From: Chryseobacterium sp. MA9
GTDB taxonomy: Bacteria > Bacteroidota > Bacteroidia > Flavobacteriales > Weeksellaceae
Assembly (NCBI RefSeq): GCF_024399315.1
Contig: NZ_CP075170.1
Location: 4,539,501-4,603,500, forward strand
Direction: 5' to 3'
Length of the DNA stretch: 64,000 nucleotides
Shown here: piece by piece, positions 44,080 through 54,119 of the stretch
Layout: each line of letters starts with the position of its first letter
Numbering within the stretch: the stretch's first letter is position 1
Program-made: the position numbers and the translations under genes
The notes under the pieces: model-generated
What the model saw: the letters and a program-made list of their open reading frames with translations, nothing else
What the model was told of the DNA's origin: nothing
The model's database searches: none

Positions 44080-46002
44080 ATGGGGGATATTTTTAAAATC
44101 AGGGAGTTAAGGTATATACCCAGATGGTCGGTTTTTTTTATCGACATTTCAGTTATTTTCTTTTCTGTTTTAGTTTCATATTTGTTCTTAAAAAGTCTGG
44201 AGGTAAAACTGAACTTTATTGAGTACCAAAATGAAAAAGTATTTTCAGTAATTATTGTTAATATCCTGTTTATACTCCTGTTCAAAACGTATGCAGGAAT
44301 CATAAGACATTCTACTTTTTTAGATTTTTGTAAAATTTTGTGGTCTTCCGGTAGTGCTCTTATTACATTATTGGTACTGAATTTTATATCTGGACTGGTG
44401 TTGGATAAGCCTCTTTTTTTATATCCGGGTCTGTTTTTATTTTTCTTTATTTCTATTTTTCTGATGTTCTTTTTCAGAATAATAACCAAACAGTTTTTCA
44501 GTTTACTTATGGATACTAAAGATACTTCATCCAAAGAAAGAATTGCTGTTGTAGGAATAGGTGATGCTTCTGTTTCGTTAGCGAATGCTATTATTCATAA
44601 CCCCGATTATCCTTATCAGCTGGCTGGATTTCTTAGTACCAGATCAGATTCTAAAAAAGCAATGCTGCTAGGTCATAAAATTTATAATAAAAAGCAGTTT
44701 CTTAAAAGCGATAATCTGAGAGAACGGTTTGATGCGGTTTTAATCAAGGATAGGATGACGAAACGGGAAATGGAAGAATGGACGACCCTCGCATTGGATA
44801 ATGGATTGAAGGTATTAAAAGCCCCCATAGCCAGCATAATAAAAGAAGATGATGTTGTAAAAGGTATCCGTCCACTTAAGATTGAAGATTTACTTAATCG
44901 TCCGGCTATTAAAATAGAAGGGGAAGAGGTGAGGAGTTTTCATGTTAACAAAACTATTTTAGTAACCGGAGGTGCCGGGTCTATAGGAAGCGAAATTGTA
45001 AGACAGGTTGCACAATTGAATTCATCGCTTATTGTGGTAGTTGATCAGGCAGAATCTCCTTTATATGAGCTGCAGCTTGAATTATTGGAGAAATTCCCGA
45101 ACCAAAGATTCAAATTTGTATTGGCGGATATTTCAAACTACTCCAGGATGGAAAAACTGTTTGATGATCATCAGTTTTCAATTGTCTATCATGCGGCTGC
45201 GTATAAGCATGTTCCTTTAATAGAAGATAATCCGCATGAAGCTATTTTTGTAAACATCGGAGGAACTAAAAATTTAGCTCTCCTATCGAAAAAATATAGT
45301 GTAAATCGTTTTGTGATGGTATCCACAGATAAAGCTGTAAACCCAACCAACGTAATGGGAGCTTCTAAAAGAGCAGCTGAACTTTTTGTACAATCTTTAC
45401 AAAATTCTTCGGAGAATACAACAAAATTTATTACAACACGTTTTGGAAATGTACTAGGCTCCAACGGTTCTGTAATACCGCATTTCAGAAAACAAATTGA
45501 AAAAGGAGGCCCGGTTACGATTACTCATCCTGATATTATTCGTTATTTTATGACGATTCCGGAAGCCTGTGAATTGGTACTTCAGGCAGGAACAATGGGA
45601 GAAGGGGGTGAGATTTATGTTTTTGATATGGGCAAACCCGTCAAAATTTTGGATTTAGCAGAAAGAATGATAAAACTATCAGGATATACACCAGGTATTG
45701 ATATTAAAATTGATTTTATAGGCTTGCGACCTGGTGAAAAATTATATGAAGAACTTCTAACAGATCATTCTACGACTATTCCTACACACCATGAAAAAAT
45801 TATGATATCCAGAGATCCAGTGATGGAGTTTGAAGATATAGAAGCTTTGTGTCAACAAATTATTATGTCGGCAGTGAACAAGAATAGTTTACAAATTGTG
45901 AAAATCTTAAAAGTCATTGTGCCGGAATTTATAAGCAATAATTCAGAGTTTGAAGTTCTGGATAGAATAACTGAACGTGAAGTATATACGAATGGAATTT
46001 AA
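44080..46002 (+). CDS. CapD/WbpM-like UDP-sugar 4,6-dehydratase, membrane-bound
   Basis: 640 residues from the ATG at 44080. Four N-terminal membrane helices (about 15-135), a CoA-binding-like Rossmann domain (about 150; RIAVVGIGDASVSLAN) and the catalytic SDR domain (about 288-600; VTGGAGSIGSEI). The active-site block VSTDKAVNPTNVMGASKR shows Met where classic SDRs have Tyr, the known feature of WbpM/PglF-type inverting or retaining dehydratases. It converts UDP-GlcNAc to a 4-keto-6-deoxy sugar, the entry to QuiNAc, FucNAc or bacillosamine-type sugars. First gene of the operon. Confidence 0.9.
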   Translation: MGDIFKIRELRYIPRWSVFFIDISVIFFSVLVSYLFLKSLEVKLNFIEYQNEKVFSVIIVNILFILLFKTYAGIIRHSTFLDFCKILWSSGSALITLLVLNFISGLVLDKPLFLYPGLFLFFFISIFLMFFFRIITKQFFSLLMDTKDTSSKERIAVVGIGDASVSLANAIIHNPDYPYQLAGFLSTRSDSKKAMLLGHKIYNKKQFLKSDNLRERFDAVLIKDRMTKREMEEWTTLALDNGLKVLKAPIASIIKEDDVVKGIRPLKIEDLLNRPAIKIEGEEVRSFHVNKTILVTGGAGSIGSEIVRQVAQLNSSLIVVVDQAESPLYELQLELLEKFPNQRFKFVLADISNYSRMEKLFDDHQFSIVYHAAAYKHVPLIEDNPHEAIFVNIGGTKNLALLSKKYSVNRFVMVSTDKAVNPTNVMGASKRAAELFVQSLQNSSENTTKFITTRFGNVLGSNGSVIPHFRKQIEKGGPVTITHPDIIRYFMTIPEACELVLQAGTMGEGGEIYVFDMGKPVKILDLAERMIKLSGYTPGIDIKIDFIGLRPGEKLYEELLTDHSTTIPTHHEKIMISRDPVMEFEDIEALCQQIIMSAVNKNSLQIVKILKVIVPEFISNNSEFEVLDRITEREVYTNGI

Positions 46003-46204
46003 AAATGAAATAAATAAAATTTAATAGAAAGTAGTAATTTTAGCTGTTTTTGTTTTTAAACGGAATGAAAATTGCTAGAGAAAGAATTAATCTAAAACAT
46101 ATAAATTTAAAACACATTTCACATAAATAATATTCTAATAAATATAGAAAATATGTGAGGTTAACTTTCTTTCAAAAATTATTTTAATAAAATTGAAGTT
46201 AGCT

Positions 46205-46251
46205 CAAGTAGATTTTAGAACAATAACACAAGTAGATTTAGAATAAAAACA
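46205..46251 (+). repeat. Tandem 24/23-nt duplication before the wza-like gene
   Basis: CAAGTAGATTTTAGAACAAT... (46205-46228) is repeated with one T missing at 46229-46251, ending directly before the ATG at 46253. The rest of the 46003-46252 spacer is AT-rich and shows no gene. Confidence 0.65.
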
Positions 46252-46252
46252 T

Positions 46253-47044
46253 ATGAATAAAACTATTATTGCGTATATAATATTGTTATCGGTTACTTTA
46301 TTATCATGCAGACCGAAACAGAATATGATATATATATCAAAGCATAATATGGAAGAAGAAGTTGCAAAAGCAAAATTCCAGGGCTTACATATTCAGGAAG
46401 GTGATGTACTGCTGATTCTTGTATCTGCACTTGATGAAGCAGCGGTAAAACCTTTCAATCTCAATACGACAAATAAAGTAGGAAGCAATTCTAATACCGG
46501 AATAAATCAATACTCGCAGCCAAGTGAATATTTGGTAAATGAAGAAGGAAATATATACTTCCCTGTAATAGGAAATGTATATGCTAAAGGGATGACGCAG
46601 ATACAGTTGAAACAAGACCTGGAGGCTCGACTTAAGAGATATCTTACAGATCCTATGGTGAGCATTACTCTAAAAAACTTCAATGTGAGTATCTTAGGTG
46701 AAGTAAAAAACCCTGGGCAGAAAGAAAGTGTCTCTCAAAAGATTAACATTTTTCAGGCATTAGGTTTAGCCGGTGATATGACAGATTTCGGAGATCGTAC
46801 AAATGTAAAACTTATCCGTACAGGAGATGATGGGACTGACCAGATTGCTAATATCGACCTTACCAGATCCGATATCGTGAGTTCACCATACTATTATATG
46901 AAACAAAATGACATATTATATGTACAGCCGGACAACAATAAACAGGTTCAGGCTAACTCGAACCCAAACAGAGCTCTTACATTCCAGATTATTGGTGCAT
47001 TATTAACAGCAGGTACGCTTATTATTGCTTTAACACGAAAATAA
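46253..47044 (+). CDS. Wza-like polysaccharide export lipoprotein
   Basis: 263 residues with a lipobox (LLSC, Cys19). Poly_export domain (about 45-130; IQEGDVLLILVSAL, YLVNEEGNIYFPVIGNVYAKGMT) and an SLBB-type region (about 140-225; VSILGEVKNPGQ). A hydrophobic C-terminal helix (about 240-260) is present. Forms the outer-membrane export channel with the Wzc-like kinase, which begins 3 bases later. Confidence 0.92.
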   Translation: MNKTIIAYIILLSVTLLSCRPKQNMIYISKHNMEEEVAKAKFQGLHIQEGDVLLILVSALDEAAVKPFNLNTTNKVGSNSNTGINQYSQPSEYLVNEEGNIYFPVIGNVYAKGMTQIQLKQDLEARLKRYLTDPMVSITLKNFNVSILGEVKNPGQKESVSQKINIFQALGLAGDMTDFGDRTNVKLIRTGDDGTDQIANIDLTRSDIVSSPYYYMKQNDILYVQPDNNKQVQANSNPNRALTFQIIGALLTAGTLIIALTRK

Positions 47045-47047
47045 AAT

Positions 47048-49387
47048 ATGCAGAAGATAGAATTTCAGGAAAAGGAAGACGGTTTGAACCTAAAAAAAGT
47101 TATCTCTCAGTACCTATATAAATGGCCGTGGTTTATTGCTTCTATTTTGGTTTTTGTAATAGGAGCCTACATTTATCTTAGATACAGTGTACCTCAGTAT
47201 CAATCAACAACAGTCCTCAAATTTGATAAAAAACAAAGTAATCTTTCCTCAGCATTATCTGATCTGGAGAATCTAGGTATGGGTTTAGGCAATGCTGATG
47301 AACTGAAAAGTGAAGGAGCGGTAGTCACCTCACGGCCTATCCTCATGGAGGTTGTAAAAAATCTTAATCTCAGTGTAGAATATTTCAATACAGGAGAAAT
47401 TAAAGATTCACAACTGTTTAGTAAAGTCCCTGTTATTGCAAAAATATTATCATATAATAATAATGAGAATTTTATATTCTCTGAATATACGATGATAGAT
47501 TTAAAGGGAGATCAGTTTACGCTTCAGGATAAAAAAAAAGAGACCTTTAAAGGCAAATTTAATACTCCTATAAGTCTGGATTTTGGGAGTGTGGTATTTC
47601 AGAGAAATCCTGCTATTGCTTTTAAATCAAAATATAAAATAGTTTTTTGGAATCCCATTGAGAAAGTAAAAAAATTAGAAAAAAAGATAGAGGTAAATTT
47701 ACCAGATGAAAAAGCCATGCTAATGGAGATTAACCTGATAGGAACTCTTCCTGAAAAATCGGAAGCTATTCTTAATGAGGTGACCAGGCAGTATAATCTG
47801 GATGGGCAGAAAGATAAAAACTTACAAGCTCAGAATACTCAGGAATTCATCGATAAAAGACTGGAAGTAATTACCAAAGATCTTTCCGGGGTAGAAAATC
47901 AAAAAGAAGATTTTGAGAACCGTAATCGTATTGTAGACATTCAGGCACAGGCAGAACTGGCACTACAGAATACAAGTGATAATACCAAAGTTCTCCTTCA
48001 GCAGCAGGCCCAGCTGGATCTTCTGAACTCCCTTTCAGGAGAGGCTTCAAAAGGCAATAACCAGCTTATGCCATCCAACCTTGGGCTAAATCCTTCACTG
48101 GAACAATCGATTTCTCAATATAATTCGTTGATTATCAGCAGGAATAAAACCCTTAAACAGGCAACCAATGAAAACCCTGCTGTTATAGAAATGAACAGGG
48201 AAATTGCTTCTTTAAAGGAAGTAATCCGTGATAATATCCGTGAGCAGAAGCAAACGGTGCAGACTGGTATTTCTCAGCTGCAGAACCAGATCAATACTAA
48301 TAATAGTATGATTGAAAAAGTTCCCGGACAGTCTAAAGTCTATAGAGGAATTGAACGTCAGCAAAACCTTAAAGAACAGTTGTTTTTATTTCTCCTTCAA
48401 AAAAGAGAAGAAAATGCAATCAATCTGTCGGTAAATGTACCGAAAGCTAAAATTGTAAACCCTGCATTTACAGAAGATATACCTGTATCCCCTAAAAAAG
48501 ATATTATCTTTTTAGGAGCAGTATTGCTTGGTTTATTATTTCCATTTGCTGTTTTATACTTCGCTTTCATGCTGGATGATAAGATTTATACCAGAGATGA
48601 TATTAAAGAACGTTCAGAATTGGGGGTATTGGTAGATATACCTTCACTTAAGGATAATGAAAATCATTTGATACAGAAAAACGATTTTTCTGAGTTGGCT
48701 GAAGCTTTCAGAGTTCTTGTTTCTAACCTTAAATTTGTTTTACCTGTAAAAGATTCTGCTAAGGTAATTATGGTAACTTCTTCGGTAAAAGGAGAAGGGA
48801 AGACCCTGGTTTCTGTGAATCTGGCGCTTACCATTGCCAATAAAAATTCAAGGGCGCTTTTGATAGGTTCAGATATTCGTAACCCTCAGATCCAGCGATA
48901 TGACAGTGAACCAACCAAAAGAAAAGGTCTTACAGAATATTTATATGATAATTCCGTAAACGTGGAAGAACTTATCCATACATCTACTACCAACCCTTCA
49001 TGTGATGTCATTTATGCCGGAGCAATTCCTCCTAACCCTCAGGAACTGCTTTCTAACGGAAGATATCAAAAACTTATTGCGGAGATGTCTTCTCAATATG
49101 CTTATATTATTATAGACTCTGCACCGCTGATGCTGGTTTCAGATACTCTTAGCATTGTTGATACAGCAGATGCAACATTATATGTAGTAAGATCCGGAGT
49201 ATCAAGAAATATTTTGATAGATTTTGCTAATGACCTGGTGAAAGACTCTAAGTTGAATAATGTATCTTTTGTCGTTAATGATGTTTCAAAACGTGCAGGA
49301 GGTTACGGATATAACTATAGCTATGGATATGGCTACAGCCAAACAAATGATAAAAAAAGTTGGTGGAGTAAAATTTTCAAATCATAA
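47048..49387 (+). CDS. Wzc-like polysaccharide co-polymerase and tyrosine autokinase
   Basis: 779 residues. A Wzz domain lies between two membrane helices (about 30-50 and 485-508) with a long periplasmic coiled-coil region. The cytoplasmic BY-kinase domain has Walker A SSVKGEGKTLVS (about 579), Walker A' LLIGSDIRNPQ and Walker B YIIIDSAPLM. The C-terminal tail carries a tyrosine cluster (YGYNYSYGYGYSQ, about 754-768) for autophosphorylation. It controls polymer length and export. Confidence 0.93.
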   Translation: MQKIEFQEKEDGLNLKKVISQYLYKWPWFIASILVFVIGAYIYLRYSVPQYQSTTVLKFDKKQSNLSSALSDLENLGMGLGNADELKSEGAVVTSRPILMEVVKNLNLSVEYFNTGEIKDSQLFSKVPVIAKILSYNNNENFIFSEYTMIDLKGDQFTLQDKKKETFKGKFNTPISLDFGSVVFQRNPAIAFKSKYKIVFWNPIEKVKKLEKKIEVNLPDEKAMLMEINLIGTLPEKSEAILNEVTRQYNLDGQKDKNLQAQNTQEFIDKRLEVITKDLSGVENQKEDFENRNRIVDIQAQAELALQNTSDNTKVLLQQQAQLDLLNSLSGEASKGNNQLMPSNLGLNPSLEQSISQYNSLIISRNKTLKQATNENPAVIEMNREIASLKEVIRDNIREQKQTVQTGISQLQNQINTNNSMIEKVPGQSKVYRGIERQQNLKEQLFLFLLQKREENAINLSVNVPKAKIVNPAFTEDIPVSPKKDIIFLGAVLLGLLFPFAVLYFAFMLDDKIYTRDDIKERSELGVLVDIPSLKDNENHLIQKNDFSELAEAFRVLVSNLKFVLPVKDSAKVIMVTSSVKGEGKTLVSVNLALTIANKNSRALLIGSDIRNPQIQRYDSEPTKRKGLTEYLYDNSVNVEELIHTSTTNPSCDVIYAGAIPPNPQELLSNGRYQKLIAEMSSQYAYIIIDSAPLMLVSDTLSIVDTADATLYVVRSGVSRNILIDFANDLVKDSKLNNVSFVVNDVSKRAGGYGYNYSYGYGYSQTNDKKSWWSKIFKS

Positions 49388-49389
49388 AA

Positions 49390-50358
49390 ATGAATAAAAT
49401 TTTAATTACAGGTGGAGCGGGTTTTATTGGCTCTAACTTAACGGAGTATTTTTTAAATAAAGGCTATTATGTAGTGTGCTTAGACAATTTTGCAACAGGA
49501 CACCGCCATAATATTGAACCTTTCCTTGAAAATCCAAACTATAAACTCATTGAAGGGGACATCCGTGATTTGGAAGTTTGTCAGAAGGCAGTGGAAAATG
49601 TAGATTATATTCTGCATCAGGCTGCACTCGGCTCAGTTCCAAGATCTATTAAAGATCCTATTACAAGTAACGATGTGAATGTTTCAGGATTTTTAAATAT
49701 GCTGATTGCTGCACGCGATGCCAACGTAAAGCGTTTCGTATATGCCGCCTCCTCATCCACATATGGTGATTCTGCATCATTACCCAAAGTAGAAGATGTT
49801 ATCGGAAGACCATTATCTCCATACGCTATTACCAAATATGTCAATGAATTGTATGCAGATGTATTCGGAAAAACTTACGGAATGGAATGCATCGGTCTGA
49901 GGTATTTTAATGTATTTGGAAGGAGACAGGATCCCAACGGAGCTTATGCTGCCGTGATTCCTTTATTTATAAAACAGTTGATTAATCATGAGTCACCGAA
50001 AATTAATGGTACAGGTGATTATTCCCGTGATTTTACATACATAGACAATGTAATTCAGATGAATGAGCTGGCCATGCTTACTGAAAATCCGGATGCGGTA
50101 AATACAGTTTATAATACAGCAGTGGGTGATCGTACAACATTGAATGATCTTATAGGGTATCTAAAAAAATATCTTAGCGAATTTGATGGAGAGATTGCCA
50201 ACATTGATGCTGTTCATGGTCCAAACCGTGTAGGAGATATTCCACATTCACTGGCATCAGTTGAAAAAGCAGAAAAATTGTTAGGATATAAACCTAGCCA
50301 TAATATAGATAAAGGTTTAGAAGAAGCTATTACCTGGTATTGGACAAATTTAAAGTAA
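49390..50358 (+). CDS. WbpP/TviC-like UDP-N-acetylglucosamine 4-epimerase
   Basis: 322 residues, extended SDR. NAD motif GGAGFIGSN at 7-15, Ser/Thr in AASSSTYGD near 119 and YAITK near 144-148. The block FGRRQDPNGAYAAVIPLFI is typical of the WbpP group that interconverts UDP-GlcNAc(A) and UDP-GalNAc(A). The dehydrogenase that follows is its usual partner. Exact substrate inferred from that pairing. Confidence 0.87.
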   Translation: MNKILITGGAGFIGSNLTEYFLNKGYYVVCLDNFATGHRHNIEPFLENPNYKLIEGDIRDLEVCQKAVENVDYILHQAALGSVPRSIKDPITSNDVNVSGFLNMLIAARDANVKRFVYAASSSTYGDSASLPKVEDVIGRPLSPYAITKYVNELYADVFGKTYGMECIGLRYFNVFGRRQDPNGAYAAVIPLFIKQLINHESPKINGTGDYSRDFTYIDNVIQMNELAMLTENPDAVNTVYNTAVGDRTTLNDLIGYLKKYLSEFDGEIANIDAVHGPNRVGDIPHSLASVEKAEKLLGYKPSHNIDKGLEEAITWYWTNLK

Positions 50359-50380
50359 ACATTTTTTTAATTGAATCTTT

Positions 50381-51673
50381 ATGAAGAAAGAACATAAAAT
50401 TGCCATTATAGGATTAGGATATGTAGGTTTGCCTTTAGCCAGGTTGTTTGCCACACAATATCCGGTTGTAGGTTTTGATATTAATCAGAAAAGAATTGCG
50501 GAATTAAACACAGGGGTAGACAGTACTCTGGAAGTGGAAAACGAAGTATTGGAATCTGTATTAATTCAGAATAATCCTTTTAATCAGGATGCTGCAAAAG
50601 GATTGTATTGTTCAGCGGATATCAAGGATATTCAGGATGCAGATATTTACGTTATTACTGTTCCTACTCCGGTGGATCAGCATAACCGTCCTGACCTTAC
50701 TCCACTGTATAAAGCCTCAGAAACTGTAGGAAAAGTATTGTCCAAAGGTGATATAGTGATTTACGAATCTACCGTATATCCCGGAGCTACTGAAGAAGAA
50801 TGTATTCCTGTTCTGGAAAAAGTTTCAGGAATGGTATTTAACCAGGACTTCTTTGCAGGATATTCTCCTGAACGTATTAATCCCGGTGATAAAGAGCATA
50901 CTGTTGAAAAAATCTTAAAAGTTACCTCGGGCTCAACACCTGAAATCGGGGAAATAGTAAATAAATTATATCAGTCCGTAATCATTGCGGGGACTCATTT
51001 AGCTCCAACAATCAAGGTTGCAGAAGCTGCTAAAGTAATTGAAAATTCCCAAAGGGATATTAATATTGCCTTTGTAAACGAATTGGCAAAAATATTCAAT
51101 CTTTTAGATATTGACACTCATGCAGTATTGGAAGCAGCAGGAACCAAATGGAACTTTTTACCCTTCAAACCGGGGCTGGTAGGGGGACACTGCATTGGTG
51201 TAGACCCATATTATCTGGCTCAGAAAGCTCAGGAAAAAGGATATCATCCGGAAATTATATTAGCAGGACGCCGTCTTAATGATTCCATGGGACAGTATGT
51301 AGCTTCTCAGTTATTGAAAACTATGATTAAAAACAAGGTGACCATTAATGGTGCCACAGTTTTGAATTTAGGAATAACTTTTAAAGAAAATTGCCCGGAT
51401 GTGCGTAATACAAAAGCAGTAGATGTGATTCATGGGCTTGAAGACTATGCTTTACAGGTTACAACTTTTGATCCATGGGCTAATCCTGATGAAGTAAAAC
51501 ACGAATATGGATTAGAGGTCGTGAATGAAATTCCACAGGAAAAATATGATGCTATTATCCTTACCGTTGCACATAAACAATTCAATGATCTGGATTTGAA
51601 AAATCATTTAAAAGAAAATGGAATAATTTATGACGTAAAAGGAATCTTAGAAGAAAGTCATTCAAGATTATAA
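50381..51673 (+). CDS. WbpO/TviB-like UDP-N-acetylhexosamine dehydrogenase
   Basis: 430 residues of the UDP-glucose/GDP-mannose dehydrogenase family. IIGLGYVGLPLAR at 8-20, YESTVYPGATEEE near 127, active-site Cys in GGHCIGVDPYYLAQ near 271 and GITFKENCPDVRNTK near 329. It oxidises C6 of a UDP-HexNAc to the uronic acid, most likely UDP-GalNAcA with the epimerase upstream. Confidence 0.9.
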   Translation: MKKEHKIAIIGLGYVGLPLARLFATQYPVVGFDINQKRIAELNTGVDSTLEVENEVLESVLIQNNPFNQDAAKGLYCSADIKDIQDADIYVITVPTPVDQHNRPDLTPLYKASETVGKVLSKGDIVIYESTVYPGATEEECIPVLEKVSGMVFNQDFFAGYSPERINPGDKEHTVEKILKVTSGSTPEIGEIVNKLYQSVIIAGTHLAPTIKVAEAAKVIENSQRDINIAFVNELAKIFNLLDIDTHAVLEAAGTKWNFLPFKPGLVGGHCIGVDPYYLAQKAQEKGYHPEIILAGRRLNDSMGQYVASQLLKTMIKNKVTINGATVLNLGITFKENCPDVRNTKAVDVIHGLEDYALQVTTFDPWANPDEVKHEYGLEVVNEIPQEKYDAIILTVAHKQFNDLDLKNHLKENGIIYDVKGILEESHSRL

Positions 51674-51711
51674 ATAAATATGAACGAAAATAAATATTTA
51701 TTACTATAATA

Positions 51712-53121
51712 ATGAATAGCAATACTTTAATAAAAAGTACATTAATATATACAATTGGTAATTTTGGATCTAAGATTTTATCTTTTCTATTAATTCCTAT
51801 TTATTCCTACTACCTTTCCAGAAAAGAATTAGGAGAATATGACTTAGTGTTAACAAGTGTCAATTTATTAGTTCCTTTTGTCTCTTTGCAGATGAATGAG
51901 GCAATTTATCGCTGGTTTCTGGACAAAGAAAACGAAAAAGAAAATTATATTGATAATATATTTAAGCAATGTAGTATTTTATTATTGATTTCCTTTATCA
52001 GCTTTGAACTATTGCTTTACCTGGCTGGGCTTTTCTATCATATTCCTTATCAGAAAGAATTGTCACTGCTGATTATAAGCTCATGTTTATTGCCCTTTTT
52101 TCAGCAAATATTAAGAGGGTTAGGATTAACGAGATACTATTCATTTATAGGAATTATAAATAGCTTTTTTATATTTTCTTTTAGTTTACTTTTCTTACTG
52201 ACGGATATATTTCATGATAAGGTACAGGGTATCTTTTATGCACTTTTTATCAGTAATTTTATTGCAATTTTATTGATGTTGTTTAAAGTAAGCTTTCTGT
52301 TTAAGAAATATGTTAGTATAAAAATAAACTATTCATTACAAAAGCAGATTCTATTTTATTCGCTCCCATTAATATTGAATTCCATAAGCTGGTGGGTTAT
52401 TAATGCATCAGATAGATATATTATTTTAAAATTTTTAACAATAGAAGATAATGGTATTTATGCTGTTTCTGCAAGGTTGCCCGCTATTCTGACTATTTTC
52501 AATACTGTATTTATGCTGGCCTGGCAGGATATGGCAATCTCTGGGAATGATCCTAATAATCCTTTTTTTTCAAAGCTTTTTAATAAATATATCGCTGTAA
52601 ATATTGGCTTATCAACCATTTTAATAGCAGCTACTCCATTAATTACGGAAGTTCTGTTTGATTCAAAATTTTATGAATCCTGGAAATATGCCACCCTTCT
52701 GTATATTGGCTCCTGCTTTTCGTCGATCTCAGGTTTTTTAGGTGCTATTTACCTGAAAACCAAATCAACGAAAGGGATTTTTATTACAAGTATGATCGGA
52801 GCATTGATAAACGTATTTATTTCAATGGCTTTTATTAAGTATATTGGTCTTTATGCACCTGCTTTAGGTACATTTGTCAGCTTCTTTGTTATGTTTGTTA
52901 TAAGATACAGACAGACTGCTGAGATTTTGAAATTAGATATAGATATTAAGTCTTTCATCATACAGATGCTGGTAGTTTTTAGTATAATTATCCTGTTATA
53001 CTTAAACAGTAGTCATTTAATTTCAATACCATTAACGGTATTGTCCTTATTACTGTTCGGTTATTTTAATAAAGATATTTTTAAAAAGGTCTTTAATAAA
53101 TTAAATTCTCTAAAAAAATAA
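51712..53121 (+). CDS. Wzx-type polysaccharide flippase
   Basis: 469 residues with 12-14 hydrophobic segments, MOP superfamily. The N-terminus LIKSTLIYTIGNFGSKILSFLLIPIYSYYLS is typical of Wzx. It moves the lipid-linked repeat unit across the inner membrane. Very AT-rich, like the next four genes. Confidence 0.88.
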   Translation: MNSNTLIKSTLIYTIGNFGSKILSFLLIPIYSYYLSRKELGEYDLVLTSVNLLVPFVSLQMNEAIYRWFLDKENEKENYIDNIFKQCSILLLISFISFELLLYLAGLFYHIPYQKELSLLIISSCLLPFFQQILRGLGLTRYYSFIGIINSFFIFSFSLLFLLTDIFHDKVQGIFYALFISNFIAILLMLFKVSFLFKKYVSIKINYSLQKQILFYSLPLILNSISWWVINASDRYIILKFLTIEDNGIYAVSARLPAILTIFNTVFMLAWQDMAISGNDPNNPFFSKLFNKYIAVNIGLSTILIAATPLITEVLFDSKFYESWKYATLLYIGSCFSSISGFLGAIYLKTKSTKGIFITSMIGALINVFISMAFIKYIGLYAPALGTFVSFFVMFVIRYRQTAEILKLDIDIKSFIIQMLVVFSIIILLYLNSSHLISIPLTVLSLLLFGYFNKDIFKKVFNKLNSLKK

Positions 53122-53123
53122 AT

Positions 53124-54119
53124 ATGAATTCCAATAAAGAAAATATAAGACAATTAAAAAATATAATATCTACTCGGCTTACTCCACTCATTGATAATGA
53201 TTTTATTCTGTTAGATATACCTAATCATAGAAATATTGGAGATTCTTTAATTTGGAAAGGAGAATTAGAATTTTTTAAAACATTAGCGCATAAATGTATT
53301 GGGCAGTACAACAGATATACTTTCAAAAAAAGCGATATAAAATCTGAAAAGACAATTATTCTGCTGCACGGAGGAGGAAACTTTGGTGATATATATGAAT
53401 CAAGTCAAAGTTTTAAAAGATACATTATTGAAAATTTTCCTAACAACAGGATTATTGTTTTACCTCAAACGGTACATTACAATAGAGAAGAAAACCTAAA
53501 AAGAGATTTTGCTATTTTCAATGCTCATCGTGATCTTTATGTATTAGTAAGAGATCTGCCTTCATATGATACTTTAAAAGCCAATTTTAATGAAAAAAAA
53601 TTAAAATTAGCACCGGATATGGCTTTCTTTTTAGATTTTGATGCTGATATTAGAACCAGTTCTCCGGAAACAAGAAAGAACTTATATCTGAACAGAACCG
53701 ATGCAGAAGCAAGTAAAGATTCTTTTCAAAATGTTATTGAAGGTGAATATGATATAAAAGATTGGCCTACTTACAATTCTTCTTCAAAAAGAATGAATAC
53801 CATCACCAATTATGTAGAAGCTCTGGACGGTAAGCTTTCAAAAGTCATCAAGTATTTGCCCGCCTCTTCTTTAATAATTGATAATGCTTATGGATTAAAA
53901 AAGAAGAATGGAATGGATCTGCATATCAATCGTGGAAAGGAGTTTATTAATCAATATCATAAAGTATATACAACGCGTTTGCATGGCTTAATCCTTAGTA
54001 TCTTATTGGATAAAGAGGTTGTTATCTTGGATAACGTTTATGGAAAAAGTAAAAATTTTTACGATGCATGGCTGAAGAATTTTAATAATGTTAAACTTTA
54101 TGTAAAGAATGAATCCTAA
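53124..54119 (+). CDS. Polysaccharide pyruvyl transferase family protein
   Basis: 331 residues. NHRNIGDSLIWKGE (about 33-46), LLHGGGNFGDIY (about 80-91) and VLPQTVHYN are family blocks; HINRGKEF and YTTRLHGLILSILL near the C-terminus form the PEP/donor site. Would add a 4,6-type pyruvate ketal to a sugar of the repeat unit, making it acidic. Overlaps the next gene by 11 bases. Confidence 0.87.
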   Translation: MNSNKENIRQLKNIISTRLTPLIDNDFILLDIPNHRNIGDSLIWKGELEFFKTLAHKCIGQYNRYTFKKSDIKSEKTIILLHGGGNFGDIYESSQSFKRYIIENFPNNRIIVLPQTVHYNREENLKRDFAIFNAHRDLYVLVRDLPSYDTLKANFNEKKLKLAPDMAFFLDFDADIRTSSPETRKNLYLNRTDAEASKDSFQNVIEGEYDIKDWPTYNSSSKRMNTITNYVEALDGKLSKVIKYLPASSLIIDNAYGLKKKNGMDLHINRGKEFINQYHKVYTTRLHGLILSILLDKEVVILDNVYGKSKNFYDAWLKNFNNVKLYVKNES

